Positions 20,301 through 25,018 of a stretch of DNA of 64,000 nucleotides are shown here, piece by piece. The DNA is taken from assembly GCF_000422465.1 (NCBI RefSeq), contig NZ_KE383842.1:1695845-1759844 (forward strand), written 5' to 3'. Within the stretch, counting starts at the first letter, position 1, and every line of letters begins with the position of its first letter. The position numbers and the translations under genes were made by a program. Origin of the DNA: Paenibacillus harenae DSM 16969 (GTDB taxonomy: Bacteria > Bacillota > Bacilli > Paenibacillales > Paenibacillaceae). The notes beneath the pieces are model-generated. The model searched no databases. It saw nothing but the letters and a program-made list of their open reading frames with translations, and was not told where the DNA came from.

Positions 20301-22653
20301 TACGAATTGGCTTTCCGATCGGCATAACCTCCCCTTCAGGTGCTTTATCCATGATGTGCAGGGTTACATCATCGCAAGCCTCTGTAGGTCCATAAGCATT
20401 AATCAGCTTCACATGCGGATATCGCTTGAACCAGCGCCGAGCCAAGTCAAACTTCGCAGCTTCTCCGGTAACCAGCAAATTTGCCATTGCCGGCAATCGA
20501 ACCTCCAGCTCCATATCTAACAGAGCAGACAGGAACGATACAACCACTTCAAGCACGGTAATGCCGTCCTGCTCTACCTGAGCAAGGAACGTTCTTGGGT
20601 TCAATATCTGTTCATTCGGATAGATAACCGTAGTCCCTCCGAGCGTAAGCGCCGTTACAAACTGCCATACGGATATATCGAAGCAATGCGGCGCATTCTG
20701 AGCCATGACGCATGTTTCATCCATTCCCAGCTCTTCAGCCATCGCTTCGATGTGGTTAAGCATACCGGCATGCTCCAACATGGCTCCTTTGGGCTTCCCG
20801 GTCGAACCGGACGTATAGATCATATATGCCAGCTGCTGCGGGACGATCTCAACCTCCGGATTCCTGTCATCGAGTGTCAAAAGCTCCGATGAAGCTTCAT
20901 CCAGCAATAAAAATCCATTCTCCGGAAGCAGCTTTTGCAGCTCACCGCTTGCAAATAACGTCTCCGTCAAAACGCAGCTCGCTCCCGAATCCGAGATCAT
21001 GTCAATGATTCGCTGATTCGGATAGGCTGGGTCGACGGGTACATAAGCGCCGCCAGCTTTCCATATCGCCAAAATACATTCCACCATAAGCGGCTTGCGA
21101 TCCATCAGTATCGCTACCCGATCATCGCGGTTGACGCCTCTGTCCATAAGCATCCGGGCCAGCCGGTTAGCCCGCTCGTTCACCTCGCGGTAAGTCATCC
21201 GGACGTCCCCGAACTTGATTGCCGTTTTATCCGGAAGGCGTACAGCTTGCTTCTCAAATAACGCGATCGCAGTTAATCCCGGCGCAGATATTGCGTCGGT
21301 ATTGTTAAACCGTTCTACTATAAGTTTTTTATCTTCCGGCGGGCAAATTTCTAATTCTCTTAGTGGTTTGCTTGGATTTAATACCGCATCATTGAGCAAA
21401 CATATCATGTGCCGGCTCATATTTCGTATTTCTTCTTGGGTGAACATTTCTGTACGATAATCGAATACCATCAGCAGCTCGCCCGTATCCCATTGATCCT
21501 TCACGGATACGAACAAGTCATTCAGCTCATGTCCACAGAAGAGCTGCTCTACCACGTAGCTGATGCCGTCCTTTTCCTGCCAGCCCATAACGATGTATTC
21601 CAAGGTTAGACCAAACAGCGAGCTTACATCGGCTTTTCGGGATTTTATATCGCTCAAAATCATGTTATAAGGATATTTCTGATGCCGAAGCACTCCTGTC
21701 TGCTCCTTCAGAACGGTGCGAGAGAAGGAGAGGAAATCCATCTCCGGATTGAGCTTAACACGTACCGGCGTCGTACTGACAAACATGCCTGGAAGCGCCT
21801 TTTCCTTTGCGTTGGTACGGTTAGCGAAGAATGTCCCGAGAACCAGATCCTCATGCCCTGTGATCCGATAACAATACGTGTATAGAACGGATAAAAACAA
21901 GGTTAAAATACTCAAATTATTCGTTTGGCAGAAATCTCGAACTTGTCGTTCGAGTTCCGGTGGAATAACCATTACTTCCCGCTCAGCCTCTGTGCGGATA
22001 TTGTAGCTGTCGGTTGGCTTGAGCGAAATAAATTCCGGCAATGAAGCGAAAGTATCGCTCCAGAATTTTTTGTCTTTGTTCCAGCGATTCGATTGCTTAT
22101 ATTCAAGCTCGTCCGGAATATACGCCAGATAAGACGGACGAGAACCTTCCTGAACTCCCTTTCCGTTAACCAGATCAAGATATATGTCGATAATCTCGCT
22201 TATTGTAATGACCATTCCGTTACCGTCTGACAAAATATGATTTACTTTTGTGACGAAGCTGCCCTCATGCTCGCTTGTTTTAGCTATCGCAAAGAAATAA
22301 AGATCTGCATCAAAAAAGAGCATTGGCTGCCGTATTAGATCATTGGCCCATTGCATCAAATCAACTTTGCTTCTTTTCGAAAAATCAATGATATCTACTT
22401 CAAATGGTGTATAAGCTGCCACATACTGCGCCGGCTCGCTGCCGGGATCATTGATCATTCGCAGCCTCATCGTGTCATGGAGACGAACATAATGTTTGAT
22501 CGCCAGCTTCATCAGCTCGGCATCGAAAGGCAGCTCCGTCCGGAAGCTTATAATTGCTCCAATGTTGGATATGCCCTTACCCGGATAAAACCTTTCCGTG
22601 TACCATATCCTTTTTTGAGCCTCGGTTAACGGATAAGCGGATTGCGTATTCAT
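2383..22653 (-). CDS. Six-module nonribosomal peptide synthetase with terminal epimerase
   Basis: A 6756-residue multimodular enzyme that activates and condenses amino acids on carrier domains. Order: C-A-T six times, then E. C-domain HxxxDG motifs lie near residues 145 (NHILSDG, first His replaced), 1192, 2247, 3294, 4355 and 5388. A-domain cores lie near 613, 1659, 2716, 3769, 4821 and 5859. Carrier serines lie near 1007, 2052, 3101, 4162, 5204 and 6243. The epimerase HHLAVDG is near 6427. Hand-read pocket codes are: A1 DIWEVGADDK (unassigned), A2 DFWNIGMVHK (Thr), A3 DILQLGMVWK (Gly), A4 DVGEIGSIDK (Orn), A5 DAASTGEVIK (unassigned), A6 DGTITAEVVK (one change from a published Tyr code). An N-terminal C domain without an upstream carrier suggests N-acylation. 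The acidic tail LTPSDLGDDELTLEDLDSI looks like a COM donor. There is no thioesterase domain, so chain release must occur on a later subunit. Confidence 0.96.
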   Translation of the reverse strand: MNTQSAYPLTEAQKRIWYTERFYPGKGISNIGAIISFRTELPFDAELMKLAIKHYVRLHDTMRLRMINDPGSEPAQYVAAYTPFEVDIIDFSKRSKVDLMQWANDLIRQPMLFFDADLYFFAIAKTSEHEGSFVTKVNHILSDGNGMVITISEIIDIYLDLVNGKGVQEGSRPSYLAYIPDELEYKQSNRWNKDKKFWSDTFASLPEFISLKPTDSYNIRTEAEREVMVIPPELERQVRDFCQTNNLSILTLFLSVLYTYCYRITGHEDLVLGTFFANRTNAKEKALPGMFVSTTPVRVKLNPEMDFLSFSRTVLKEQTGVLRHQKYPYNMILSDIKSRKADVSSLFGLTLEYIVMGWQEKDGISYVVEQLFCGHELNDLFVSVKDQWDTGELLMVFDYRTEMFTQEEIRNMSRHMICLLNDAVLNPSKPLRELEICPPEDKKLIVERFNNTDAISAPGLTAIALFEKQAVRLPDKTAIKFGDVRMTYREVNERANRLARMLMDRGVNRDDRVAILMDRKPLMVECILAIWKAGGAYVPVDPAYPNQRIIDMISDSGASCVLTETLFASGELQKLLPENGFLLLDEASSELLTLDDRNPEVEIVPQQLAYMIYTSGSTGKPKGAMLEHAGMLNHIEAMAEELGMDETCVMAQNAPHCFDISVWQFVTALTLGGTTVIYPNEQILNPRTFLAQVEQDGITVLEVVVSFLSALLDMELEVRLPAMANLLVTGEAAKFDLARRWFKRYPHVKLINAYGPTEACDDVTLHIMDKAPEGEVMPIGKPIRNLKVYVVDGQMNLLPIGVVGELCVSGIGVGRGYLNDAERTAKAFLMDPFQSDSGVRLYRTGDLARWLPDGSLEYMGRIDHQVKIRGHRIECGDIEARLMQHEAIKEVLVLDRSDSNGNKYLCAYFTGKWELASAELREFISSDLPNYMVPSYFVQLEAFPLTANGKIDRRALPEPAAELGGAAAEYVAPRSDAELILANIWQTVLGVDRIGTRDNFFELGGDSLKAMVIMANLYKQYRVELPLRELFEASTVEGLAVRLSRYLQQTDTNRLQTIEPVQGQEFYEVSSAQKRMFLLHLLEEGSTAYNLPGMLSIEGPLDAARLRDSLRLLVHRHEALRTSFVVKDGVPFQMVHAQIELEVPMIEASLDQLPQITRGFIRPFDLNGAPLLRVLLVKLGEEQHALFIDMHHIITDGVSVQLFLQQFGAYYRGARLPALEIQYKDFSAWQNRLLNSEAMKNHEFYWMKQLSGELPVLAFPTDYPRPSVQSFAGARIWFYAETTLTDAIRKLASDTGTTSFMVMLAAYQALLFKYTWQEDLIVGTPIAGRSVAEVDSIFGMFVNTLNIRTFPQDNKTFLQFLQEVKETLFQAYEHQDYPFDALVEKLELGRDSSRNPLFDTMFVHMNNDIVEMEFEGLRLKVNELDEDVAKFDLLLEASEQSGHIRFKLQYCSELFKKETMDRLSVHYLNLLKAVTSAPESALGSIPMMSMEEKQLLLHDLHPVKAVYPHSATVVALFEEQAARTPDRIAVSYDGQALTYRELNEQANRLAGTLRNCGVSRNSLVAILVERSERMITGLLAIIKAGGAYVPIDPAYPADRIQFTLHDSGATVLLTETGHFGSAAAYNGIVIDLQDDAVYAEETGNLPQINEPDDLLYIIYTSGTTGLPKGVMITHRNVVRLLVHDQLQFEFGETDVWTMFHSFCFDFSVWEMYGALLFGGKTVIVPKHVAQNSAEFAELLREEQVTVLNQTPTAFYALIHDEMKRADKELGVRYVIFGGEALSPAMLRPWREKYPDTKLINMYGITETTVHVTYKEIGDEEIASNVSNIGKPIPTLTAYIFDRNKQLAPIGAVGELYVGGDGVALGYLNRDELTADRFMMNPHVPGERIYRSGDLARMMPSGEMEYLGRIDHQVKIRGYRIELGEIESVLLQIPAIREAAVAVSNDTHNQKILVAYYITDSQTNDIEIRTYLSGHLPSYMIPSFFVQLERMPLTSNGKLDRGALPKPQKLTAAGTVQTAPRTKTEERMLAIWKEVLGVDSLGVEDDFFHNGGHSLSAAMLAARILKEFDTKIPLRTIFRHPTVAELAAGIDDKAGSAAAMNAELTSVYSAIEPAPLQAYYPLSSAQKRLFVLDRLEGAGTGTAYNLPAAMLLQGQVDRDRLQRAFAEMVRRHESLRTSFELVNGEPVQFVHEDVDFAILHSAVDESDIPYAVERFVRPFDLSKPPLLRVGLVKLAEESHLLLIDMHHIVSDGISVAVIVNELIRSYAGESLPAPHLQYKDYAVWQQSWLTSEEHGIQERFWLDTLSGELPVLELPTDFKRPPVQNFEGDTVVSGIDGELTARLNRLAAQTGTTLYMVLLASYQVMLAQYSRQDDIIVGTPVAGRPNAEVGDVVGMFVNTLPVRCQPEGMLRFTDFLGQVKERTLLAFENQQYPFEELVEKLNVRRDLSRNPLFDTMFSLNNIEMEKLEFPGVQCVPYPVDEKNAKADLSLDARETEDGLKLVLEFCTKLYRRETAVRMMSHMIQVLHSVAADPTVTLGEIDMMTEPEKWEISHSFNATEGEYPRDKTVHRLIEEQAERTPEAVAVTFGERSMTYRRLNEQANRLARTLRQHGVGADTLVGLLMPRSERMLVGLLAVLKAGGAYVPIDPDYPRDRVAYMLEDSGAKVLLTESGQAGGGAFSGDVVLADDEAAYAEDGTAPDSISDSSHLAYVIYTSGSTGKPKGVMLEHRTVGNFIHAMQRTFEFGPGLTILCVTTISFDIFVLETLYALSVGMRVVMASEAEQQDPQLLAGAIRRERIDVMQTTPSRMQLLRDSAEGLACLTGLKAILVGGEAFPRQLLAELKRATQAGIYNMYGPTETTVWSAVKHLTEGTEINIGYPILNTQIYIVGEKMQLLPVGVPGELCIAGDGLARGYLGRTDLTEEKFVSNPFAPGKKMYRTGDLARWLADGSLEYIGRSDYQVKVRGYRIELGELESVLALHPQVKQAAVIDRADSQGSKYLCAYFVAEAGETVADARKFMAERLPSYMVPSYFVELVDMPLTPNGKINRKALPEPTGADGGSLTDYVEPRTELEKSLSELWRHVLEVPRVGAHDHFFELGGHSLKAMTLLSRISDEFGIDVPLRVLFESPTVEGLSSYIEAANAAESGGPASISGVSIRREPKREYYPVSSAQKRIYILQQFEGEDSTSYNMPEAMWITGPLDAGRFEDAFRALIRRHDSLRTSFASMEGEAVQIVRAYEDTAFSIQYSEREETEALNVSAEFVRPFDLGGAPLMRVELVKVNDRRHLLMIDMHHIVTDGLSSRILLDEFAKLYQGMELQEPQLQYTDYSIWQNDRLQSDRLLPQETYWLSQLAGEIPALNLPTDYARPVVQSFEGDRLVFSAEPDLVKKLQRLGVETGSTLYMVLLAAFHAILYKYSGQSDIVIGTPAAGRPNAAVQSMIGMFVNTLAIRSRPAGIMSFRELLLQVRRLSLEALEHQEYPFELLVEKLAVRRDLSRNPLFDVMFSHQTVNGSEFSVEDLAFAPCVIENKTSKFDLSLDAFESETSLTFELEYCTKLYNRNTVERMAGNFVRILESAAADPDINLAEIEMLTEQEKRLLLEEFNDTGRTYPQHLTFHRAFEAQAAKTPNHMAVTAGIESLSYDELNRRANRLAHVLRSKGVGPDSIVGVMVGRSVDMITTVLGVMKAGGAYLPIDPEYPTDRIAYLLEDSQATWLVTQRGLHESAQFPGEVIVVEEATAPGGNDSNPVDATNPAGKTEQHHLAYIIYTSGTTGKPKGVMIEHRQYMNVAYAWKEKYELEQFPVRLLQMASFSFDVFAGDMARALLSGGQLIVCPNDVKLDPASLYELIREHEVNIFESTPALIAPLMQYIYENDLEVSFLRLLILGADSCPVEEFRKLLSRFGGKMRIINSYGVTEAAIDSSYYEEPLEALPAAGSVPIGKPLPNMTYYVLDAGLRLLPVGVAGELYIGGAGVARGYWGRKDLTAEKFVRNPYSPGDRLYRTGDLAKWMPDGNLMFLGRDDHQVKVRGYRIELGEIEARLLKHPDIREAVVIAREDGYAQKYLCAYIVAAKRPSLEELQAHLTAELPAYMVPSHVVELERMPLTPNGKIDRKAMPEPTGNQLKSTEYAAPSTSTEKRLIEVMELVLGTTGIGVNDDFFKIGGHSLKAMALVSHIHKAFGIAVPLRIVFEAPTTALMGRYIDAAEVNSTGTRFAAIEPIELQEAYELSSVQKRLFILNQIEGTGTSYNMPDTMIMEGIIDPARVEEALRRLIRRHESLRTSFHMRNGKAIQQVHQDIEFHVEFSEALHATDDELKRLTALFVRPFDLGQAPLIRTGLVKLSEDRHIFLFDMHHIVSDGLSMGIVLSEFAALYGGEELPELKIQYKDFAAWQNRQFTPEFLREQEAYWLESLSGELPVLELPTDYPRPALQSFEGSRVAFDSGMQLRNELNRLAAETGTTLYMVLFTAYNVLLARYSGQSDIIVGTATAGRSHADLDGIVGMFVGTLAVRTEVNPEHTFRDLLMNVKARMLQAYEHQDYPFDQLVEKLQVKRDLSRNPVFDTMFILQNTDEQRIQLEDVTFLPFETKETMTKFDLTLEATETQDEVAFVLEYSSKLFRPSTIERMSKHLIVLMRSAMLQPDVKVNELRLLSEDEEHRLLIDFNDTAASYEADAKLLHELVESQARRTPELPAVIVGNECLTYKEWNGRANRLARTLRAKGAEPDRTVAILANRSLEMTVAVLAVLKSGSAYVPIDPDYPLDRIRYMLEDSGAGLLLTQGALPGDISYPGQTIDLLDSDSYNDDDTDLKPVNSPQDLAYIIYTSGTTGRPKGVMIEHRSIVNTIAWRKEEYRFSPGDRVLQLLSYAFDAFAASFFAPMAAGSTSVIASDEEAKDPLALKGCITSHTISHFSTVPSLYAALLDMLSDKEASLLKAVTLGGENVPVSLIEKSITLNDRLTLFNEYGPTESSVITTIESGLHPGKRVTIGRPIANTRVYIVDQHMQLQPVGVYGELCIGGTGLARGYLNEPEMTAAKFVTSPFAQGERIYRTGDMARWLENGTIDFAGRMDHQVKIRGYRIELGEIEANLLKLKSIKEAVVIARDDDRGQKYLCAYIVSDDELAVLDVRSGIARELPAYMVPSYFIQLSQLPLTPNGKLDTRALPAPDPELLGRLDYAAPADELEEKLASMVQELLQLDRVGMSDHFFMIGGQSLKAMQLVAQLYREFKAEVPLRVIFESAAIRDIADFIRKTASSEDLSLQPVQPSSNYPLSSAQKRLYVLDQLEESGTGYNMPGVLRLNGPLDLSRIEASFQQLVKRHESLRTTFHTVEFDPIQIVHSDAELRIEWMEAGEAEAMPLIESFVRPFDLSQAPLLRVGLIKLHVEEHLLLFDTHHIISDGISMNVLIHEFTQLYRGVELEKLKIQYKDFAVWQHGLFQAGVMQKQETYWLERFGDEIPVLELSTDFPRPAVRSLEGDYYDFEADEQLLRELKELAAATGTTLFMVLLAAYNVLMAKYTNQNDIVVGTPIAGRTHGDTEGLIGMFVSTLPMRNRPESGKTFLHFLNEVKQNAYEAYDNQDYPFESMVEKLQPHRDLSRNPLFDTVFMLQNMEHEVLEIEQMTIEPYAYENKIAKFDLTLAAVEEEDRLALSWEYCTALFRRETMERMAKHFVQTLREITRNPGFTLAQIDILDDAEKERMLVEFNAAASIQTPADTLHGLFELQAESVPKQIALSLGSERMTYEELNARANRLARTLRGLGIEPESVVGITANRSFEMIVGMLAVLKAGGAYMPIDPAYPAERISFMLENSGAEFVLSHAEFIPASGTETSAVWLDLNDETLYADDGSNLVSGSSPGDLAYIIYTSGTTGKPKGVMIEHRSITGNIWWRRNAYGLTTSDSVLQLFSFAFDGFITSFFTPIVSGSTVVLLHEDEAKDPVAIKNMIVNHSVTHFISVPSLYAGVLECLNPEEAASLRMVTLAGERVTDKVIALSKSVNDRIELINEYGPTESSVVATIERDLQPGSPITIGRPISGTRIRILGADGQIAPIGAVGELCIAGEGLARGYVRLPEMTGERFTTDAYQPNTRLYRTGDAARWLPDGRIEYIGRIDDQVKVRGYRIELGEIEGALLQLTGLKEAVVVARDDNGSNKYLCAYVTAELKVDPAAIREELSHLLPGYMLPAFIVQLNSLPVTANGKVDRRALPDPDRTGGAADAYQAPVSENEQILADIWQEVLGTDRIGTKDHFFQLGGDSIKAIQVAARLNKHGLRFEVRDLFRYPTIAELSHHLRLTERTISQAAVEGEVPLTPIQHWFFENSFTDQHYWNQAELVYRPEGFDADTLHQVFRKLTQHHDALRLRFVTDSGGTVKQHNEGTDGEHFTLEQFDLRGRTTEQIQLALTHAATRIQRSMNLTNGPLVKLGQFRTDNGDHLLIAIHHLAVDGVSWRILFEDLEDAYRQAEQGRDIILPDKTDSYRYWAEQLEIYASTERLRNEASYWNKIGQTAVAKLPKDKRSTDNRVKHMRSVGRELAQEATEKLLKGAHEAYRTEINDLLMAALALALKDWSKGDTFAVNLEGHGREAFTEKLDITRTVGWFTSQFPIVLDARHADDLGYLIKLTKETLRKVPNKGLGYGILKYMSDQWQSFELVPEISFNYLGQFVGNSESGSMRTSPYDSGLPFSMESERTVSLDVTGLVSDGKLKLELHYSAEEYEHATAAGLIDLLTDRLLEIIDHCIRREIQELTPSDLGDDELTLEDLDSILESIES

Positions 22654-22674
22654 CTATACCCCTCCATTTCATAC

Positions 22675-23466
22675 CTATCTAGCTGGTACGGTAATAAAGC
22701 TTCTCTGTAAGGATTTGGCCGTTTGAAAAATACTGCTGCTCAGGCTTTGCGTCAAATGCTCTTGCTCGCTATGTAGAAAGAAATGATCGCCTTCGAACAT
22801 TTTCAAATCAACGTCATTAGAGGTATGTTCTTTCCACGCAGCCAACGATTCGAAACTGACCCCATGGTCATCCATTCCGCCGTAAGCGGTTATCGGGCAA
22901 TGGATTGGCTCGTCAACCGCGTATGAATACGTTTCGCAAACCTCAAAGTCTGCCCTCAGTCGCGGCATTAGAAGATCCATTAGCTCATTATTTTGCAGTA
23001 CGGCATCCGGAGTGCCGTTTAAGAGCCTTAATTCATTCTTAAGTTCGTTATCCGGGAGTAAGTGAAGCTTCGTATTTCGATGGATGAGATGAGGAGCGGA
23101 TCGACCTGAAACGAATAGATGGTCGGGGGTTCTCTTATTTTTTCTGATTAATTGGCGGGCTGTTTCGAAAGCTAACAGCGCTCCCATGCTATGACCGAAT
23201 AATGCAAAAGGCATGTTAAGCAGTGGTTGGATTTCTTCGGTAATCGCTAGTACAAGTTGGTCCAGAGAATGGATTGGAGCCTCTAAGCCTCTGCTTTCTC
23301 TTCCTGGCAGTTGAACCGCACAAACCTCGATTTCCTTTGGAAAAAACTTATGCCAATCGCGATAAACGCTTGCCCCCCCGCCTGCGTAAGGAAAACAAAA
23401 TAGCCGCAGCTTTGCGTGTGAATTAACATTTGCAGGAACAAACCAAGAATGAAGCTTATTTGCCAT
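22675..23466 (-). CDS. Type II thioesterase of the NRPS locus
   Basis: An external alpha/beta-hydrolase thioesterase of the SrfAD/GrsT type (263 aa, a usual length). Such enzymes clear misprimed acyl groups from NRPS carrier domains. The GHSMGA nucleophile elbow places the catalytic Ser at residue 93. Asp199 or Asp200 (GGMDDHG) and His228 (GDHFFL) complete the triad. FPYAGGG near residues 26-31 is the usual N-terminal motif of the family. The gene ends 21 bp before the NRPS start on the same strand, so it is almost certainly cotranscribed. The start has a strong AAGGGGTGG ribosome binding site. There is no signal peptide, which fits a cytoplasmic editing role. Confidence 0.93.
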   Translation of the reverse strand: MANKLHSWFVPANVNSHAKLRLFCFPYAGGGASVYRDWHKFFPKEIEVCAVQLPGRESRGLEAPIHSLDQLVLAITEEIQPLLNMPFALFGHSMGALLAFETARQLIRKNKRTPDHLFVSGRSAPHLIHRNTKLHLLPDNELKNELRLLNGTPDAVLQNNELMDLLMPRLRADFEVCETYSYAVDEPIHCPITAYGGMDDHGVSFESLAAWKEHTSNDVDLKMFEGDHFFLHSEQEHLTQSLSSSIFQTAKSLQRSFITVPAR

Positions 23467-23709
23467 TATTCCACCCCTTCATTCGTTCATGAAATTTAAA
23501 CCTTTATTTCTAAATTAACCTATGATTGTAATCTGAATATTATCATTAAGATAAATTTTTAATAATAAATTTAATAAATTAATAATACTTTTACACCATA
23601 CTTTTACATATATAATAAAAATGTTCGCAGCAAAAAGAAGACCTGAAAAAGGCAAAATTTTACCTGATCAGATTTAAAAGTATTATAAAAGGAGACCGTA
23701 ACGCCTGTT
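23467..23709 (-). promoter_or_regulatory. AT-rich leader upstream of thioesterase/NRPS genes
   Basis: This 243-bp gap is the only sizeable one inside the biosynthetic locus. It is very AT-rich and holds no plausible gene. On the minus strand a perfect TATAAT lies at 23687-23682, but no convincing -35 sits at the right distance. A TATTAT-like element lies further downstream. No terminator hairpin is visible. I infer an internal promoter or long leader for the thioesterase and NRPS genes; I saw no clear ECF-type promoter. Confidence 0.35.
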
Positions 23710-24387
23710 TTACCAAAATGAAGCATGCTCCATTGTAATGATCCTCTCCGGAAATACTGCTCTCACACTGCAAACTGCCAGCTTGTAGGAGACATCGATA
23801 TCGTACTGCTTGAAATAACAGGCGCTTCGTCCGTTTTCAATAAAAAGCTCAGCGGATGAGCGGCTCATATTTATCGAAAATGAGTTTAACGGAATCGAAA
23901 GTCCTCTGCCGTCTGCTTTAATATAGCTTTCCTTCATCGTCCATATTTCGAAGAAATAGGGAAGGCGCTGCTCTGCAGGCATCGACATCAGCTGCACGCA
24001 CTCCTGTTTTGAAAAAAACTGGTGCGCGATTTGTAAATCGATTGGTATAATCCGTTCCACATCAATGCCTACAGGCCGGATGTCAATGGCGCAGACGATC
24101 CATTCCCCGGAATGTGAAACATTGAAATAGAGCGATTCTCTCCATCCGATAACATGAGGTTTACCGTATTTATTCTCGGCAAATCGAATGTCAAAGACTG
24201 ACATACCCGTATGCCTTGCGATTGCCTCCCTTGCAAGTCTCTCCCCGATTAAGCTTCTCGCAGCGTCTTCGTATTTGACGAAACGCTGCGCTTTTTTTTG
24301 TCTTTCCAGGGATGATTCATTTAACAAACGATTAAACACAGCCGGACTCATTTTCTCCTTCATTTGGACAGCAAAGATTTGAAGCAT
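23710..24387 (-). CDS. Sfp-type 4'-phosphopantetheinyl transferase
   Basis: Transfers the phosphopantetheine arm of CoA to the carrier-domain serines, converting the NRPS to its active holo form. With the chosen start the protein is 225 aa, nearly identical in length to Sfp (224). Diagnostic motifs are GIDVERI (Mg/CoA binding) and the WTMKESYIKADG block, with the FNVSHSGEW region before them. A longer reading frame begins 42 bp upstream, but the ATG at 24387 has GGAGG 9 nt ahead and starts 4 bp after the stop of the sigma-factor gene. The two are therefore probably translationally coupled. Its position inside the locus indicates dedication to the adjacent NRPS. Confidence 0.93.
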   Translation of the reverse strand: MLQIFAVQMKEKMSPAVFNRLLNESSLERQKKAQRFVKYEDAARSLIGERLAREAIARHTGMSVFDIRFAENKYGKPHVIGWRESLYFNVSHSGEWIVCAIDIRPVGIDVERIIPIDLQIAHQFFSKQECVQLMSMPAEQRLPYFFEIWTMKESYIKADGRGLSIPLNSFSINMSRSSAELFIENGRSACYFKQYDIDVSYKLAVCSVRAVFPERIITMEHASFW

Positions 24388-24391
24388 TCTT

Positions 24392-24973
24392 TCAAGCCTC
24401 CATCTGTTCGTCCATAACCGGCTCGTCATTCATGATGGCTTGCGTCCATCTGTCGATATGATAGTCCGACATCATTTTGCCATTGAGCCGATTGCGGTGC
24501 GGGCTTCGCGCAACCCGCAGCGACTGCTTGGAACGATGCAGCACCATTCTGACTGATCCGACTGAACACTGCAGTTCATCGGCTATATTCTGATACGAAT
24601 AATGAAACACTTCCGATAGCAGCAGCATGATAACTTCATGCTCGGCCAAATGCTCGGATATCCATTCTACAAGCCCTCTTACTGCCGCATAATTCAGATC
24701 TGTATAAGGCTGCTTGGCAGCCGCTTCTATAGGTACGATCCTTATACGGCGTCTGCGAAGCTGATCAATCCACAGGTTCCGGGCAATTTTGTTAAGCAGC
24801 GTTAACGGATGCTGGAATGCGCCGACTTTCCGGTAATACTGATAAGCCTTAATCAGCACGTCCTGTGCCAGATCGTCCGCATCCCATTTGGAACTGGCCA
24901 GATAAAGACAATGAATATGTACTTTCTTCATATGCGGCTCAATAAATCGTTCAAATTCCTCTGAATGATCCAT
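24392..24973 (-). CDS. ECF-type RNA polymerase sigma factor
   Basis: A 193-residue sigma-70 family protein of the extracytoplasmic-function class. It has a region 2 helix set (DADDLAQDVLIKAYQYYRKV, residues about 31-50, then LNKIARNLWIDQLRRRR) and a region 4 helix-turn-helix (FHYSYQNIADELQCSVGSVRMVLHRSKQSLR). It lies between an exporter operon and the phosphopantetheinyl transferase, 45 bp after the permease gene, with GGGAGGA ahead of the ATG. No anti-sigma gene adjoins it, and the 20-30 residue C-terminal tail is too short for a fused regulator. It may be a pathway-specific activator of the NRPS locus (inference from position only). Confidence 0.88.
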   Translation of the reverse strand: MDHSEEFERFIEPHMKKVHIHCLYLASSKWDADDLAQDVLIKAYQYYRKVGAFQHPLTLLNKIARNLWIDQLRRRRIRIVPIEAAAKQPYTDLNYAAVRGLVEWISEHLAEHEVIMLLLSEVFHYSYQNIADELQCSVGSVRMVLHRSKQSLRVARSPHRNRLNGKMMSDYHIDRWTQAIMNDEPVMDEQMEA

Positions 24974-25018
24974 CCGGCATTCCTCCCACGGCCTTTCTAC
25001 GTTCGATTGTCCGAATTT

